Positions 9,460 to 20,516 are shown, numbered from the stretch's first letter. The stretch is DNA of 64,000 nucleotides from Diplonema papillatum (GCA_030068145.1 JAPJBO010000512.1:21001-85000), one strand, 5' to 3'. A program made the numbers and translations. Notes: a model not told the origin generated them from the letters alone.

Positions 9460-9600
9460 TCCAGCCTCAGAAGCTGGAGGTAAAGCTGGAATTAAGAAGG
9501 CGGGTGTCACGTTTGCTTTTCGGGTGTGCATTTACACGCGTTGTTGTTGTAGCACACCAACTTATCGGGTGTGACGGCACACCAGCTTCTGAGGCTGGAC
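9460..9600 (-). mobile_element. M foldback element, copy 1
   Basis: Inverted ends AAGTCCAGCCTCAGAAGCTG and CAGCTTCTGAGGCTGGACTT surround ~100 bases that contain CGGGTGTGCATTTACACGCG. The segment 44672-44840 is the same element in the reverse complement, with matching flanks (GCCGCTAAAAAGAGCTGGGA here is inverted there), so the two are copies of a larger block in opposite orientation. Confidence 0.7.
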
Positions 9601-10080
9601 TTCATCGTGTACTTCACTGCACTACTCTGCGGTATATGGCCCTGCCGCTAAAAAGAGCTGGGAGCACAGCCGCCCAAAACGCGCCAAGAGAGTTGAAGTA
9701 TGGCTAAAGATAAAGTGGTGTCACCTGAGGGGGTAATCTCAGGGCCGTCCACGTGATAAGCCGCTAAGCAGTGTGAACTTGAATGCAGGTACCACAGGGG
9801 TAAGCTTGCATTTGTCATAGGCTAGGGTTATTTGAATACGTCGTCCGAGGACGATCTCAAAGCGGACGAGGACGGTGATAATAGGCTGGTGATATCCAGC
9901 TCCATTCTTCGTTTGTTGCGCTTTCGCGCCCGCTAAGCAGCGGCTGCCGGCTGATCCCGCGACACCTTGTATATGTACATTATTGAAAGAGTAGCGTTGG
10001 CACTCTTACAGGTTCGTTCCCTCGTAGCTCGCCGGGAACGGGCACTCCAGTGAGAGATTTTCAGAGAGAAACCCAGAAGG
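9601..10080. other. No supported gene
   Basis: Contains a segment (GTGGTGTCACCTGAGGGGGT and a short GCCGTCCACGTGA stretch) related to 19610-19700 (GTGGTGTCACCTGAAG and GCCGCCGACGTGA). Nothing else is recognised. Confidence 0.45.
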
Positions 10081-10084
10081 GGCA

Positions 10085-10205
10085 TCACCAGAAATCCAAA
10101 ACTCGAATCCTACCACTCAGGTGCCCGTAAAATGCTCCAAAAGGGTGGGAAAAGTGGTCGGATGCTCGTTTAGGCTGAAATAATGGCTGCAGAATGCGAA
10201 AACAT
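10085..10205 (-). repeat. J repeat, copy 1 (minus)
   Basis: Its reverse complement matches 42184-42292: CGCATTCTGCAGCC, TTATTTCAGCCTAA, GCATCCGACCA and CACCTGAGTGGTAGG occur in the same order. This is one of the few families seen in both orientations. Confidence 0.6.
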
Positions 10206-10429
10206 GGCAAAATCACCTCCACAAGCCAATTCCTAGGGAAAAACACCAAAAACCCAAACTGCAGCCACAAAAAAACAGCAGAGTGAAAGTTTTATTTCGT
10301 TCCCCAGGAGCCAAAGAGTGGGTGCCGAAAAATAATAATTACAGACTTAATAAATTAGCGCGCCGATGAATTATTTAACCCCGCATATTATTATTGGCCT
10401 ATAAATTAGAGGCTGGACGGTAACAGTTT

Positions 10430-11135
10430 CGTGCTATCCTTTGGCGAGTCTTTCTTCCTGGACAGCTCGGCTGCGATGGGTAAGCTCGGGCGATACGCAG
10501 AGCCACTCCTAGTAAGATCTGCATATGGTACACTCGGAAACCGTACACCGCGAGAGTAGGAGAAAGTAGAAAGGGAAACTAGGGTTTCGTTGACCGCACT
10601 AACCTGAGCCCAAATCCTGGACGTGGCAAATTTTGGCAAAGAAAATGTGGCTAAAAACTTTTCTCTGTACTTAGTGCACGTGAGAGTTCTTCTACGAAGA
10701 CGTTTCCAGCGCGGTCGCCGAGGTTGACTAATCGAAAATAAAAGACTACGCAGTTCTCTGCCATTCGCATTCAGCACGAACTTGAAGTCTTCTTTATTTT
10801 CGCGGTCAACTCTTCGTCTCAGACGGCAGTGATGGCGCAAGCCCTGCGCAGCTCCCTGTGTTACAAGACATAACATCTTCATACTATCGTTTGGAGAGTC
10901 TTTCTTCCTGAACGACTCGTCTGCGATGGGTAAGTTCGGGCGATACGCAGCGCCACTCCGAGTAAGATCTGCATCTGGTACGCTCCGAAACTTTTCTCTG
11001 TACGTAGTGTACGTGAGACTTCTTCTTCGAAGACGTTTCCAGCGCGGTCGCCGAGGTTGACTAATCGAAAATAAAAGACTATGCAGTTCTCTGCCATTCG
11101 CATTCAGCACGAACTTGAAGTCTTCTTTCTTTTTT
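10430..11135. repeat. Imperfect tandem duplication (~250-450 bp)
   Basis: The segment TTTGGCGAGTCTTTCTTCCT..GATCTGCATATGGTACACTC at ~10440 returns at ~10890, and AACTTTTCTCTGTAC..GAACTTGAAGTCTTCTT at ~10655-10795 returns at ~10988-11125. A K repeat fragment (10542-10625) separates the two halves in the first unit. The 256-codon minus-strand frame across it is a by-product of the duplication, because its halves mirror each other. Confidence 0.7.
10542..10625 (+). repeat. K repeat fragment
   Basis: Starts ACCGTACACCGCGAGAGTAG and ends CAAATCCTGGACGTGG. It sits inside one half of the local duplication and is absent from the other, so it inserted after the duplication or was deleted from one copy. 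Confidence 0.6.
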
Positions 11136-11231
11136 TTTTTTTTTTTGCGCTCGCAAACCCGGAAAAGGACGCACAAACGTGAAACGGTCCGGGTGCTGCC
11201 TTCTGTAGAGTTTTTTTGAGGTTTCTATGCG

Positions 11232-11404
11232 GACCGATTCGCTGCGCCGGTCGTACACATCGTTATCGCCTGAAACTGCATCGATTTTCCTGCCGCTGTC
11301 TATCGCCGTGATCCACAGTGCACCACGGGCTGTCAGGTATCCCTATGTGCGTAGAACTGTGTGGAGCTGTATTCATCGGTTTATCAGGAGCGGATTGGCC
11401 GGCT
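11232..11404 (+). mobile_element. Degenerate TGAGCC-family element
   Basis: The interior keeps the family order: GCATCGATTTTCCTGCCGCT, TATCGCCGTGATCCACAG, and then TATTCATCGGTTTATCA. The ends are worn (GGACCGATTCG and GGATTGGCCGGCTTA), and no 5-base target repeat could be recognised. Confidence 0.5.
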
Positions 11405-11589
11405 TATTAGTGGAAAGGTTTTTCGTGTCAACAGCGATTGAATATGAATTGCTTGCCTCAAGGCTGCCACTGACGAGAAGGGAATGCGTGAACATTCCGC
11501 AACCCGGATGCACAGAACTGAAGTGGTGGCACGTTGACAATCCTGTTGACCCATGTCCACAGGCCCCGGATGATGCAGTCGTCTCTTTT

Positions 11590-12085
11590 TAGAGTTGCAG
11601 TTCGCTAGCGAGAAGGGAAGAGAACTTTTTGAAGGAAGGGTCGACCCTTGAAAAGCTTCACGCGGGGACAGACCATCCACAAGACGCCCTACTGCACTTT
11701 CTTCGCGATCAGCCGGCTTGCCGGCTGATACAATTTCGAGCCTTTTTGTTGTCCGGCAGACTCACACAAAATCAGCCGATTTTCAACAGTATAAGCTTTG
11801 GCTATGCCGCCCATGGAGCGGAATCAGCTTGATACACAAACCGGGCAAGATGTGAATCAAGATGTTGTCGCAAAAACCTTCAAAGAAAAAGAACACTGGC
11901 TGCAGGGTGTCTTGCGGGTGGGTTTGCACGTTGCCTTTCAGTTTCGTCTTTCGAAGCAAGAATGCGCGACGGTCTTCGGATCGTTGTATTGCGGACGCAA
12001 GTGTGTTCTTCGATGCCGGGGGGCATGCGAGAGCCTTTTCAGCCCCGCCAAAGTGCCAGGCTAGCAACCCCTGGGAGGTGGGAAG
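11590..12085. other. No supported gene
   Basis: A B-tail head (CTTTTTAGAGTTGCAGTTCG) is at 11586-11606. The remainder holds only short overlapping frames; CAGCCGGCTTGCCGGCTG near 11710 is palindromic, and its core recurs near 53215 (CAGCCGGCAAGCCGGCTGAT). Confidence 0.45.
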
Positions 12086-12220
12086 ATATCCTTTGTGCTC
12101 TTAGTGTTCTTGAGAGTGGTGGCTACACGGGGTAAGAGTGGGTACCTTCGTTGTAGGTCAATTGGTGGTTTCGGCCATTGTCCACGTACCTTGCTTACGG
12201 TAGGCCCCCAAGGGTACCTG
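12086..12220 (-). repeat. B type-3 body fragment
   Basis: Contains GGAAGATATCCTTTGTGCTC, GTGGTTTCGGCCATTGTCCA and CTTACGGTAGGCCC, as in the bodies at 22939, 45400, 61913 and 62682. The shared B tail is missing. Confidence 0.6.
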
Positions 12221-12389
12221 TAAGTCCAGGGTCGGGCCCCGGGTTAGCGCTAGGGTCCAGATAGGGTTCAGGCCCACGGTAATCACGCCATCCAAGGATG
12301 GAATTTTCAATATTGCAGCTTCCACAACAAGCGGAGAGCAAGACGAGAAGAAATCAAGAAATGAACTTAATAAAATTTGATAAAAAAAC

Positions 12390-12530
12390 GAAGGTGAGAT
12401 GGTCAAAAAATGCCCTGGGAAAAATATGGGACAAAAACTTTCCGGAATGCGGGTTTTTAGGGATTCCGGCCCAAAAAAAAAAAAGATTTGTAACGCCCAC
12501 CTTGGGTGACAGCCGTGGTACCTTTTAGGC
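12390..12530 (+). mobile_element. Degenerate H MITE
   Basis: AAGGTGAGATGGTCAAAAAA through AACGCCCACCTTGGGTGACA parallels the core of the H copies at 26450 and 36355, with heavy divergence. Confidence 0.4.
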
Positions 12531-13560
12531 AGCCAGCTAGAAGAAATGTGAAAACGGGTTTTTGCCTAGAGGCTTTTCGTGTTATTCTGCAGATGCTTTG
12601 GGCGGAAAAAACCTGAAAACCTCCTTCAGGTTTCGTGGCTGTGTCGAAAAATACATTCCGAGGACGTTTTTGAACGCTTTTGAAACCGTTGAGCTCAAGG
12701 ACAGTCTGGGGCCCTGGAATGGAATTGTAAACGAATTGCATCTCGTACCAGAGAGTTTTTCCTTTGGTAATCGTTCAGGGCCAAAAAACCTGGAAAATTT
12801 TCCAGGGCCCGGACCCCGAGTTACAGGTACCCGTACTACTACTGCCGCCCCCCTCAGTATGGCGCCGTAGTAGGTGATCTGTGTTTGATGGCTTCACACA
12901 GAAGGGTGTCTCGTTGCTTCTGAAACTCCCTTTCAGGGTTTCCTACCGGATGGGACATTTTTCTCCGACCGTAGGAGACGAAGTACTGGGAAGAACTTGA
13001 TCCGGAAAGTGTGTGTTTCAACACCGAGTGCCACGCGAGAGAGTCTAGTATTCGTAGGCAGTATCCGGAGTTCTTGCGTGCTTCGTAAACTTCGGCTTTG
13101 GGGGGTACCACCCTTCCTCTGGAACTAGAAGCAAAATAGTACCCGACGGAGCCAAGCCTCGGGAAGCTGGAATTAAGCCCCCGGGCGGCGGCTGCGACAC
13201 AATGCTATGGTACAAACACATGACGCAACATGCGATCACATGGATTTAACTGTATATATGTGTGGTGCCCAGTTCTTTTTGCATGTTACCGCCACGTGTT
13301 GTATGGCATGTGAAACCTTGTTACGAGTGGGTTGTGTGTGCCGCAGGGGGGGGGGAATACCCGGGGGGATGGCCTTGGGTCAACGGATTGTTCGACATTC
13401 GGTTCCTTGGAAAAGGGAGTGAGGGGAAGGCCCGGTAGCGTGTTGTGGTACAGTACATGACTCTGCATTCATGGCACTCGCAAAGGGGGGCTCTCTCTGT
13501 GCGGCGATGTGGATCGAAACGGTCTTTCTCTGCACCAAGGCCGCGCACACCCACAGAAGT
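12531..13560. other. No supported gene
   Basis: No frame with recognisable domains. A stretch near 12640-12700 (GAGGACGTTTTTGAACGC, CCGTTGAGCTCAAGGACAG) resembles 47870-47910 (GAGGACACGTTTGAATCCGT, TGAGGACAG), so part is a remnant of the element at 47775. Confidence 0.45.
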
Positions 13561-13562
13561 AC

Positions 13563-13859
13563 AATACTTGACGTACTGCTTTGACTCCGAATGGAAAAGG
13601 GAGGAAATATAGGGGGTAGAGGGGCAAATACAACACAAACGCAACCTGTTTTGTTCTTCGCTTTCACCACCGTGTGTGCTGTTTTCTCACTCAGGACTTT
13701 GACCTGTTGTGTTTGTGTGTTTTGTCGTGTAGGGGTAGACCCGCATGACCTCACGTCCGTTCAACACGTGGTTCGGTAGTTACAGCACCTGGGATCCCTT
13801 CGGTTCTTCGTCGGGCAGCATCGTCGAGCATTTCCTTTCAAGCTGGCGCTTATGTAAAA
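13563..13859 (+). repeat. A retroposon, full length
   Basis: Starts AATACTTGACGTACTGC and ends with a tail of only 4 A. It carries GGGATCCCTTCGGTTC, a variant shared with 23357. Confidence 0.75.
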
Positions 13860-14166
13860 GAAGTGGGCAAAACGAAAATAATTCAAATAGGAAACAGAAG
13901 AAAAAAAAAGGGGGGTGGGGGTGCTCTATTTCGTTCGGGGTGGGGAAAAGATACTGACGAGATGCGGGGTGGGTTGTAGGGACCGTTGAAGGAAAATGCG
14001 GTAACAGTGGGCCGCAATAGTTGGTCGATACACACCTGCCTCCCCCTCCCGGGGATGATGTGTGCTGGTGCCGAATCCCCCAGCGAATTAACGAAGGAAA
14101 GAAGCTTGGGCTTCTAACTCCGAGGAAGCGGGGGCTCGCTCTTCCTTGATTGTGTTCTGATCTATT

Positions 14167-14342
14167 TGAGCCGGTCCGTATCTCTTGAAGCTGCATCGAA
14201 GTGCCTGCCGCTGTTTATCACAGTGAACTACGGTCCACCACGGTCTTTCAGGTCCATCCCTAGTCCCTAGAGCTGCATCGAATGCGCGGTGCGTGTGCTC
14301 TTCGGTTTTCCACGGTCTATCAAGAGGGGATGGACCGGCTCA
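14167..14342 (+). mobile_element. TGAGCC TIR element, copy 2
   Basis: An element of 176 bases from TGAGCCGGTCCGTATCTC to GGGGATGGACCGGCTCA, flanked by perfect 5-base repeats CTATT (14162-14166 and 14343-14347). The interior order is as in copy 1 (GCATCGAAGTGCCTGCCGCT, TATCACAGTGAACTACGG). Confidence 0.8.
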
Positions 14343-14940
14343 CTATTGGCTGCACGGGGTTTCGACCCCGTGCAACAGCTGAGTGTCTTTCCTCAGGCGG
14401 CACATCTCTCCCTGGTCATGGCTGAGCCGGTTGCCCTATCCCTTGGAATCGCGCATCCGCCGTCTATCACGCAGACGTCGCCTACTTTTGGCCACAGATT
14501 TCTGTAGGCGACCCTTCCCCCTTACTCGGGCGGTTCAGTTTCCTTGCACATCGCACTTAGGCTAAATAAAAAGACGGATGACATAGAACCTCCCATTCTC
14601 TGAAGCATGCGTGGGGTTCTGCTCGCAGTTGATTCCTTTTTGAGAGGGTTGCTTTACCGGGGGGGTGTTGTTTTCGGGGTCCTCTTTTGCAGAACGGTAC
14701 ACTTTTCCGGCGGCGCTGAGTTTGCGTAGTGTGTTTCAATTAGCATCACATGGCCACCAACTGCACGCGGAATTGCTGTACCGGGGGGGTGTCTTTTCAC
14801 AGGCGCGGGGATCTTGGGGCAAGAATGACCACCTATGACGTGAGTTCGCATTCTCTGGCTGCACTAATGGGACGAGGTTTCCCCCCCTGGGGCCTGGGCT
14901 GCCCTTTTTTTTCGTTTTTCAGATTTTGCTTTCAATTTTT

Positions 14941-15412
14941 TGCGTGGTGGCTATGCGAATACGCCCACCTTTTGCCCTGGAACGGTATGCGCATTCTTTC
15001 AAAAACTAAGTGCGGTGCGGCTCTTCGGTACGGGTAGATGCGTTTCGACAGAAACACTGTGGGTAGCCGACTATCTATTTGAGAAGACGGCCAGCAAAGC
15101 ATACTCGGAGGGGCCGCCCAGTGCTTATTTCAGCAGAGCTAGAGCAGGGCTGCCAGGACAACTGTTGCCTGCATTTTGCGTGGTGGCTATGCGAATACGC
15201 CCTCCTTTTGCCCTGGAACGGTATGCGCATTCTTTCAAAAACTAAGTGCGGTGCGGCTCTTCGGTACGGGTAGATGCGTTTCGACAGAAACACTGTGGGT
15301 AACCGACTATCTATTTGAGAAGACGGCCAGCAAAGCATACTCGGAGGGGCCGCCCAGTGCTTATTTCAGCAGAGCTAGAGCAGGGCTGCCAGGACAACTG
15401 TTGCCTGCAGAC
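14941..15412 (+). repeat. 236-bp direct tandem duplication
   Basis: Two units, 14941-15176 and 15177-15412, begin TGCGTGGTGGCTATGCGAAT. They differ at only a few positions (CACCTTTT/CTCCTTTT, TAGCCGAC/TAACCGAC), so the duplication is recent. No coding frame stays convincing in both. Confidence 0.85.
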
Positions 15413-15460
15413 GCAGACGGCTGTATATGCCCAGTCAGTTGGATTACGACAATCGCCGCG

Positions 15461-15515
15461 TGTGTTTCGTGTGGGCTACAGCACATTTACCTCCTTTGAT
15501 CTACAAAAAAAAAGA
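15461..15515 (+). repeat. D retroposon, internally deleted
   Basis: GTGTTTCGTGTGGGCTACAG through CCTCCTTTGATCT, then directly 9 A with the last ~50 bases missing. It is preceded by CGACAATCGCCGC, which also follows a D copy near 6152. Confidence 0.6.
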
Positions 15516-15599
15516 AAGTGCTTTTATTCTTCGCTTTTTCTCACGAACGAGGGGGGGTCGGTCCTGCTTTTGGCTTTCCCGACTCCCCAAAATTGTGGT

Positions 15600-15905
15600 T
15601 AGCACACACTCAAGAGGTCAAGTCAACTATTCCCTGCAGTATTGTTAGCATACTTTCAAGAAAAAAGGTTCTGCGAACACGCTCGCATTGGGTTCAGGGA
15701 AGACGTACGGAGAGGAAAGTTGTTGTATTGCAGTGTTTTGGCAGAGTACTACCACTGATGTATGTTTGATACTAGCATCAAGTCTACGGGGGGTGGGAGA
15801 AGGTGGGGGCGCAAAAAACACGGTGAAGTGCAGCCTCAATCAAGACCAGGGTGATCTATGACCGGTGGTAATGGTGCCTTGCAAGCAATCTCTTCACCGG
15901 GATGA
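15600..15905. repeat. Segment shared with 23740-23930
   Basis: TTTTTCTCACGAACG..GGGTCGGTCCTGCTTTTGGC and GTCAACTATTCCCTGCAGTA with a trailing TACTTTCAA plus A-run occur both at ~15537-15665 and ~23778-23920. A C-repeat end (TGTTTGATACTAGCATCAAG) follows at ~15763. Confidence 0.55.
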
Positions 15906-15929
15906 AAGCACTTACGCGTGCACCATTCG

Positions 15930-16195
15930 CATACACGGTGAGGTCCAGCCGGACTAAAAGCTGGGGCTAAAGAGGGTGTGCCCGAGACACCCGAAAAGCG
16001 GGTGTGCTACAGCCGGCAATGCAGACTAACGCACAGATTATATGCATTCCGACCTTAACGCCACAGATTCTTTGCATTCTAACCCAAACGACCTTAACCT
16101 ATCCTGGTGCCCTCACGTTGCAAGTCTATCCATGCCCGAAATGCGGGTGTGACACCCGCTTATTTGACTCCGGCTTCGGCTCCGGCTTCTGAGGC
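15930..16195. repeat. M-related repeat
   Basis: CACGGTGAGGTCCAGCC, CACCCGAAAAGCGGGTGTG and GGCTTCTGAGGCTGA are spaced like the ends of M (9460, 44672). A third related block is at 30325-30440. The CACCCG..CGGGTG pairs give small hairpins. Confidence 0.5.
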
Positions 16196-16448
16196 TGACT
16201 CTACCGTGTCGACGACGCCCTTGTTACGGCAATTTCAAGTGATGCTCTGTTAATGATACAATGCGACATAACACGCGACCGCATGGTTTGTGTTGCCGAC
16301 GATCCAGTGGGACGCACCGACTGGTGTCTTTCGACCTTTTGCTTGCTATGCGAGGCTTAGCTTGGTTGGTGATCCACCTACTTGTTAGCAGAAATCTTCA
16401 CAGAATTTCAACTTTTCACAGCTGTTGTATTCGTGTTGCGTTGGTGGG

Positions 16449-16660
16449 GAGTCATTTGCGAGCAAATGAGTTCCATACTACACAACTTGTTGCAACTTCT
16501 CGCAACTTTGCGTCTTCTTGTTGCGTCAGTGAGGAGTCATTTTGCAAGCAAATGAGTTCCATACTACGCAACTTGTTGCAACTTCTCGCAACTTTGCGTC
16601 TTCTTGTTGCGTCAGTGAGGAGTCATTTTGCAAGCAAATGAGTACCACACTACGCAATTC
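16449..16660 (+). repeat. ~86-bp tandem array, 2.4 copies
   Basis: GAGTCATTTTGCAAGCAAAT recurs at 16449, 16534 and 16620 (spacing 85 and 86). The unit contains TTGCAAGCAA and repeated GCAAC, giving hairpin potential. Confidence 0.8.
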
Positions 16661-16917
16661 TGCAGAGCTTTGCAGAACTAAGGGTCAACACTGATTGTGA
16701 AAGGTCGTGAAGACTTCTGCTAACCATTGGTGCATGCTCTTTTTAGAAGTGACTAGCACATGTTATGTCACATGATGCACAACACAGTATGAAACTCCAT
16801 AACAAGTGGGCGTGTGCTGAGGTTGCTTAAACGCTTAAACGGCCGTCGGTATTTTTATTTTTGTAGTTTTGTCACCGGTCGGCCGTTGAGGCTGAAGGTG
16901 GTGGTGAGGGGAAGAAA

Positions 16918-17100
16918 CCCGTCCACCGCGCGAGAGTAGGTGGAGGAAGAAAGAAAACGCGTAGTTTTGTTGTGAAAAAACTAGAGTTTTTCCTTCGTTC
17001 GGCCTCTGAACCCGAATTACTTTCAGGTGGTGATTGATCCTGATCATGGTCAGAGGGCCGGGTTCCGGGTGGTTCAGGTTCCTCACACATGGCACGTGGC
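16918..17100 (+). repeat. K repeat, diverged long copy
   Basis: Keeps ACCGCGCGAGAGTAGG, GGTGATTGATCCTGATCATG, GGTTCAGGTTCCTCACACAT and the end GGCACGTGGCT, with extra bases inside. Confidence 0.55.
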
Positions 17101-17226
17101 TTCAAAGGGGGAGGCGGGGGGTGTTGCATTGCAGAGTGAAAGGTTTGCTCAAGCCAAGTGTTAGACGACATTTGAAGGCTTCGAAGATGCATGAGGTTCT
17201 TAAGTCAATAAGGACTCAATGTTGTG

Positions 17227-17325
17227 TGTATGTGTGTGTGTGTGTGTGTGGGAGCGCTCAGAAATGTAAGGATTTCAACTTGACGCGCCGAAGGCGCTCA
17301 AGCAAGCTTGCAAAATATGTGTGTG
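17227..17325 (+). repeat. N repeat with (TG)n on both sides
   Basis: A (TG)n tract at 17229-17250, then GCGCTCAGAAATGTAAGGAT..TTGACGCGCCGAAGGCGCTC and AAGCAAGCTTGC, then ATGTGTGTGTGCG. The same block with a much longer (TG)n follows at 28739, so the dinucleotide run seems to travel with, or start from, the end of N. Confidence 0.65.
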
Positions 17326-17329
17326 TGCG

Positions 17330-18470
17330 TGCTTCTTGTTGCTATTGTTAAGGAAGTGCGGCCAGTGGTGTGTGCTGTGTCGCCACGGTCCAGAACTATC
17401 GCGGCCTCAGGCCGCGATTGTCCGCTCCCGCACCGAATGCAGCCCGGCTGCAGTTCGGACTACGGGAGAGAAGTCCTTCGGCGGGGATCGATTCGTCTTT
17501 GTATTCTAGCGTTATTTTTGCTAGACTATTTCCTTGTACCTTTCTGTGGTGCCCTGTACTGTCAAAAAACAGGGGGGGTGTTTATTTTTTTTTGAGCAGG
17601 CCGAGTTCCAGGCCTCTCCTCAGGTTGTTCTTCTTCTTTTTCACCTGGTATGTCTTGAGTTAGGGATCTCCATGTGAAGCACGGACATGTAAACTGTGAC
17701 AGTGACATGAATCTCCAGTTTGGTGTTGGTTCGCTCATTGCTCAGGCTTACATTTTTGGAACACATTGCAATGTCTCGAAAAAAAAAATATTGTAGGGGC
17801 ACTTTGTACTTCAAGGGTTTTCTAGGCCTGCTTTCACGTGGTGTATCGGCTCACACTGTCAAAGGACCATACCACTCCCGCAGCAAAGAGCCGACGAATG
17901 GTTTCGATCTTCTGAGATCTTCGATCACCTGAGACGCGCACTACTTCTTAAGGGGACTGCGCGCGAATTATAGCGCGCGGAAGAGCGAGCCAATAGCAGG
18001 TCTGTGATGCTTCTAAATGTCCTAGGCTGCACGCGCACTACACTGACGCATTAAACGAGTTTGAGAGCCTTCTGGCTACCTATTTTGAAGAGGATGGGAA
18101 ATCTTTTGAACTTGCGTCGTGATGGGGATCGATGATTGCAATTGTTCTCCTTGAATGAGGAATGCCTAGTAGGCGCATGTCATCTGGACTGCGCGCGACT
18201 TATAGCGCGCGGAGAAAGAAGGTTCGCCGCTCACATGCAGCCGATTTGCTCTGGAAATGCTCGCTTCAGAAGAACAGCAGTACTACCAAGAAACTGAATT
18301 GAAGAAAGAGAAAGGGGGTATTACCAAGTCGTTGGTTTGGTTGACTGCCGCAGGGTGTGGGTGTAGGTACGGGTGTGTGTTTGATGGACAACCCCTATAT
18401 ATTGTTTTTTTCCCTCTTTTTTCTCCTCTAACAGGGCAGAGGACCTGAAGAGTTTTGCGTCCGAAAGTCA
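17330..18470. other. No supported gene
   Basis: Short frames only. Two related hairpin-bearing blocks, ACTGCGCGCGAATTATAGCG at ~17961 and ACTGCGCGCGACTTATAGCG at ~18190, are ~230 bases apart. Otherwise I see nothing. Confidence 0.45.
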
Positions 18471-18471
18471 A

Positions 18472-18690
18472 AATACTCGAGGGACTGCCTTGTGCTCATT
18501 TCGAAGGAGGCTGGAGGGGGAGAAAACAATACGACTGCAAAGTGGGTCTTTTTTGTTGAATGCTTACGCCCGCCACTAAACCCAGATATACCTGTGTTTC
18601 GTGTGGGCTACAGCACAGATTTACCCTCCTTGATCTTTCGCAACTGGCAGTCTCCTCAAGCATTTCCTACAAAGCAGGTGCTTATACAAG
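18472..18690 (+). repeat. D retroposon, longest copy
   Basis: Opens AATACTCGAGGGACTGCC, which resembles the A start (AATACTCGACGTAGCTGC), then GTGGGTCTTTTTTGTTGAAT, ACGCCCGCCACTAAACCC and the tail GGTGCTTATACAAG. This copy holds the unbroken target (TCTTTTTT then GTTG) that is interrupted in the D copy at 56958. Confidence 0.7.
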
Positions 18691-18939
18691 AACATTTCCG
18701 GAGTTGGGGCTTGCACTGATAAACGAAGCAACGGACGATCAGCATCAACTGACCAAAGGTGATGAAAATGATAAGGCAAAATATTCTTGTTCTACGCGTG
18801 TACAGGGGACAACCCTCTCTGGGGGGGTTTCCTGTATTAGCACTTTTTCGTTGGCTTCGTTTTCTCATTTTCATGTGCAACCCTTGTTCCGGAAATATTC
18901 CCGTCAGGACAGATGTACGTTAACCACATACGGACGGAG

Positions 18940-19284
18940 CAGGGCTAACGCTCCACGTGTGGAACGTGCGGATTTCCACACGTTACTTCTTTTTGGATTT
19001 TGTTCCCCCACGTGTGGATCCACAGGTCGCTTAAGGTTCGAGGGGAAAAAAACGTTCCCCTCGTGTGCGACGGCAAAAAAAAAAAAAAAAAAAAAATAGC
19101 GTCGCTAGGTAGCTACTGGACTTGGCGACACCTGGCTGTGCGGCCTTGACCACTAGTGGGCCTAGACACCCCTGCATAAATCAAAATCCACATGTGGTAC
19201 CTGTGGATCCACACGTGGGGGAACAAAATCCAAAAAGATAACGTGTGGAAATCCACACGTTCCACACGTGGAGCGTAAGCCCTG
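18940..19284. mobile_element. CACGTG-rich TIR element, both arms
   Basis: The left arm starts CAGGGCTAACGCTCCACGTG and the right arm ends CCACACGTGGAGCGTAAGCC plus CTG. The arms are inverse over ~85 bases (18940-19024 against 19195-19284), including the AACAAAATCC..GGATTTTGTT segment. The core carries a run of ~23 A and TAGCGTCGCTAGGTAGCTAC. Ends fit hAT-like CAGGG..CCCTG, but the 8 bases outside (GGACGGAG, GCTGTGGG) do not match, so it is old or rearranged. Confidence 0.6.
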
Positions 19285-19429
19285 GCTGTGGGTGTTGCTG
19301 TTGAAAGGAAGAACACTTCCGGACAGGGGCTTGCAAACCGTCCTGGAAAACTAAACACGAAGTGACGACGCGCGCCAAACTGACCGTTTCTCTTTCGTGT
19401 GCAACCGTTGTCGTTCTCCGGAAATGCTC

Positions 19430-19620
19430 CCTCCTCAGTGCCAATAGGATTGAGTCCAAATCATTGGGAGAGAGTTGAAGTGTGGTTAAAGTAAACCAGT
19501 GTGGTGTCACCAGTATGGTTCAAGTGCCAATCGGATTGAGTCCAAATCATTGGGTCCAGATCATTGGGAGAGAGTTGAAGTATGGTCAAAGTAAACCAGT
19601 GTGGTGTCATCTGTATGGTT
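19430..19620 (+). repeat. Local direct duplication ~75-110 bp
   Basis: GTGCCAATAGGATTGAGTCC..GAGAGTTGAAGTGTGGTTAA..ACCAGTGTGGTGTCACC at ~19438 recurs at ~19527 (GTGCCAATCGGATTGAGTCC, GAGAGTTGAAGTATGGTCAA). Confidence 0.65.
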
Positions 19621-19629
19621 AAAGGTAAC

Positions 19630-20480
19630 CCAGTGGTGTCACCTGAAGAAAAAGGGGTAGCCTCAGGGCCGCCGACGTGACGAAGCCGTTGAGTATCGGC
19701 TGCCGGCTTATCCCGGGACTCGTTTTATATATGAGTGTAGCTGGACTTTTGTGGACTAACTGCTGTGTGGAAAGATTGGTGCTCGCACTCTTTTCAAATT
19801 CTGTTGAAGAACGGTTTGAGTCATAATACTCACCTCCTCGCCCATGTTCCTGTTCGCTTCTTCGATACTTGCTGCGCCGCGCGATGCAAACTGATGATGC
19901 AAAAACTGGTGATGCAAAACAAAGGGGTTTGTATTTGTGTGTGTGGGTGTATGCGTATTTCAGTCCAGGGCTTTGAGTGGGTAACGTCTGAGAAGCGAAG
20001 GTACGCCACCTGAGTCACAGTTTCGAGTTCTGTTCCGAGACTCGCTCGCACGGGGAAGTGGCGCGAATTACTTGTCGCCAAGCATTCTGCAATCATGACG
20101 ACTGCTACCCCCGTGCGTGTGGGTGTGTGCTGATTGTTCGGCAACGCTTGCCCGTTTTTTTTTTTTTTTTTTTTTTTTTTTTGCGTCTTGTGGGTTGGCG
20201 TGGCTCGTTTCGTTGGGCAGTTTATAGAACTGTAAGACACCCGAACGATTGTCCCATTTTTTTTCTCGTCTCTCTCGCATGCAAGGGGGGAGGCGTTCTA
20301 CAGTGAAGTTGCCTTGCAACTTCGGGGGTTTCAAGCCTTCGGGTGACATTCGGCAAAAAATAAAAATGGAATTTCTTCCTATACTTGGAAAGTTTGTGCG
20401 ATGGAGAGGGGTAGCACGCACGAGCAGACAGGCTTGCTTTAGTTGTAAATTTGTTGCATTAGGGTGATTGTCAGGCCTCC
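19630..20480. other. No supported gene
   Basis: Holds a run of ~26 T at 20157-20182. CTACAGTGAAGTTGCCTTGC at ~20298 resembles the start of H but has no matching right half. Nothing else is supported. Confidence 0.45.
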
Positions 20481-20516
20481 GACTACCCTGAGCAACGCAC
20501 TATGCACACTCCGTGT

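Noticed and set aside
9460-9600. Rho-independent terminator-like hairpins in M and TA elements
   Set aside because: They are arms of inverted-repeat elements in a eukaryotic setting, and no gene ends beside them.
10406-11176. 256-codon minus-strand frame
   Set aside because: It spans a local duplication and a K repeat; its two halves copy each other and it starts in a T-run.
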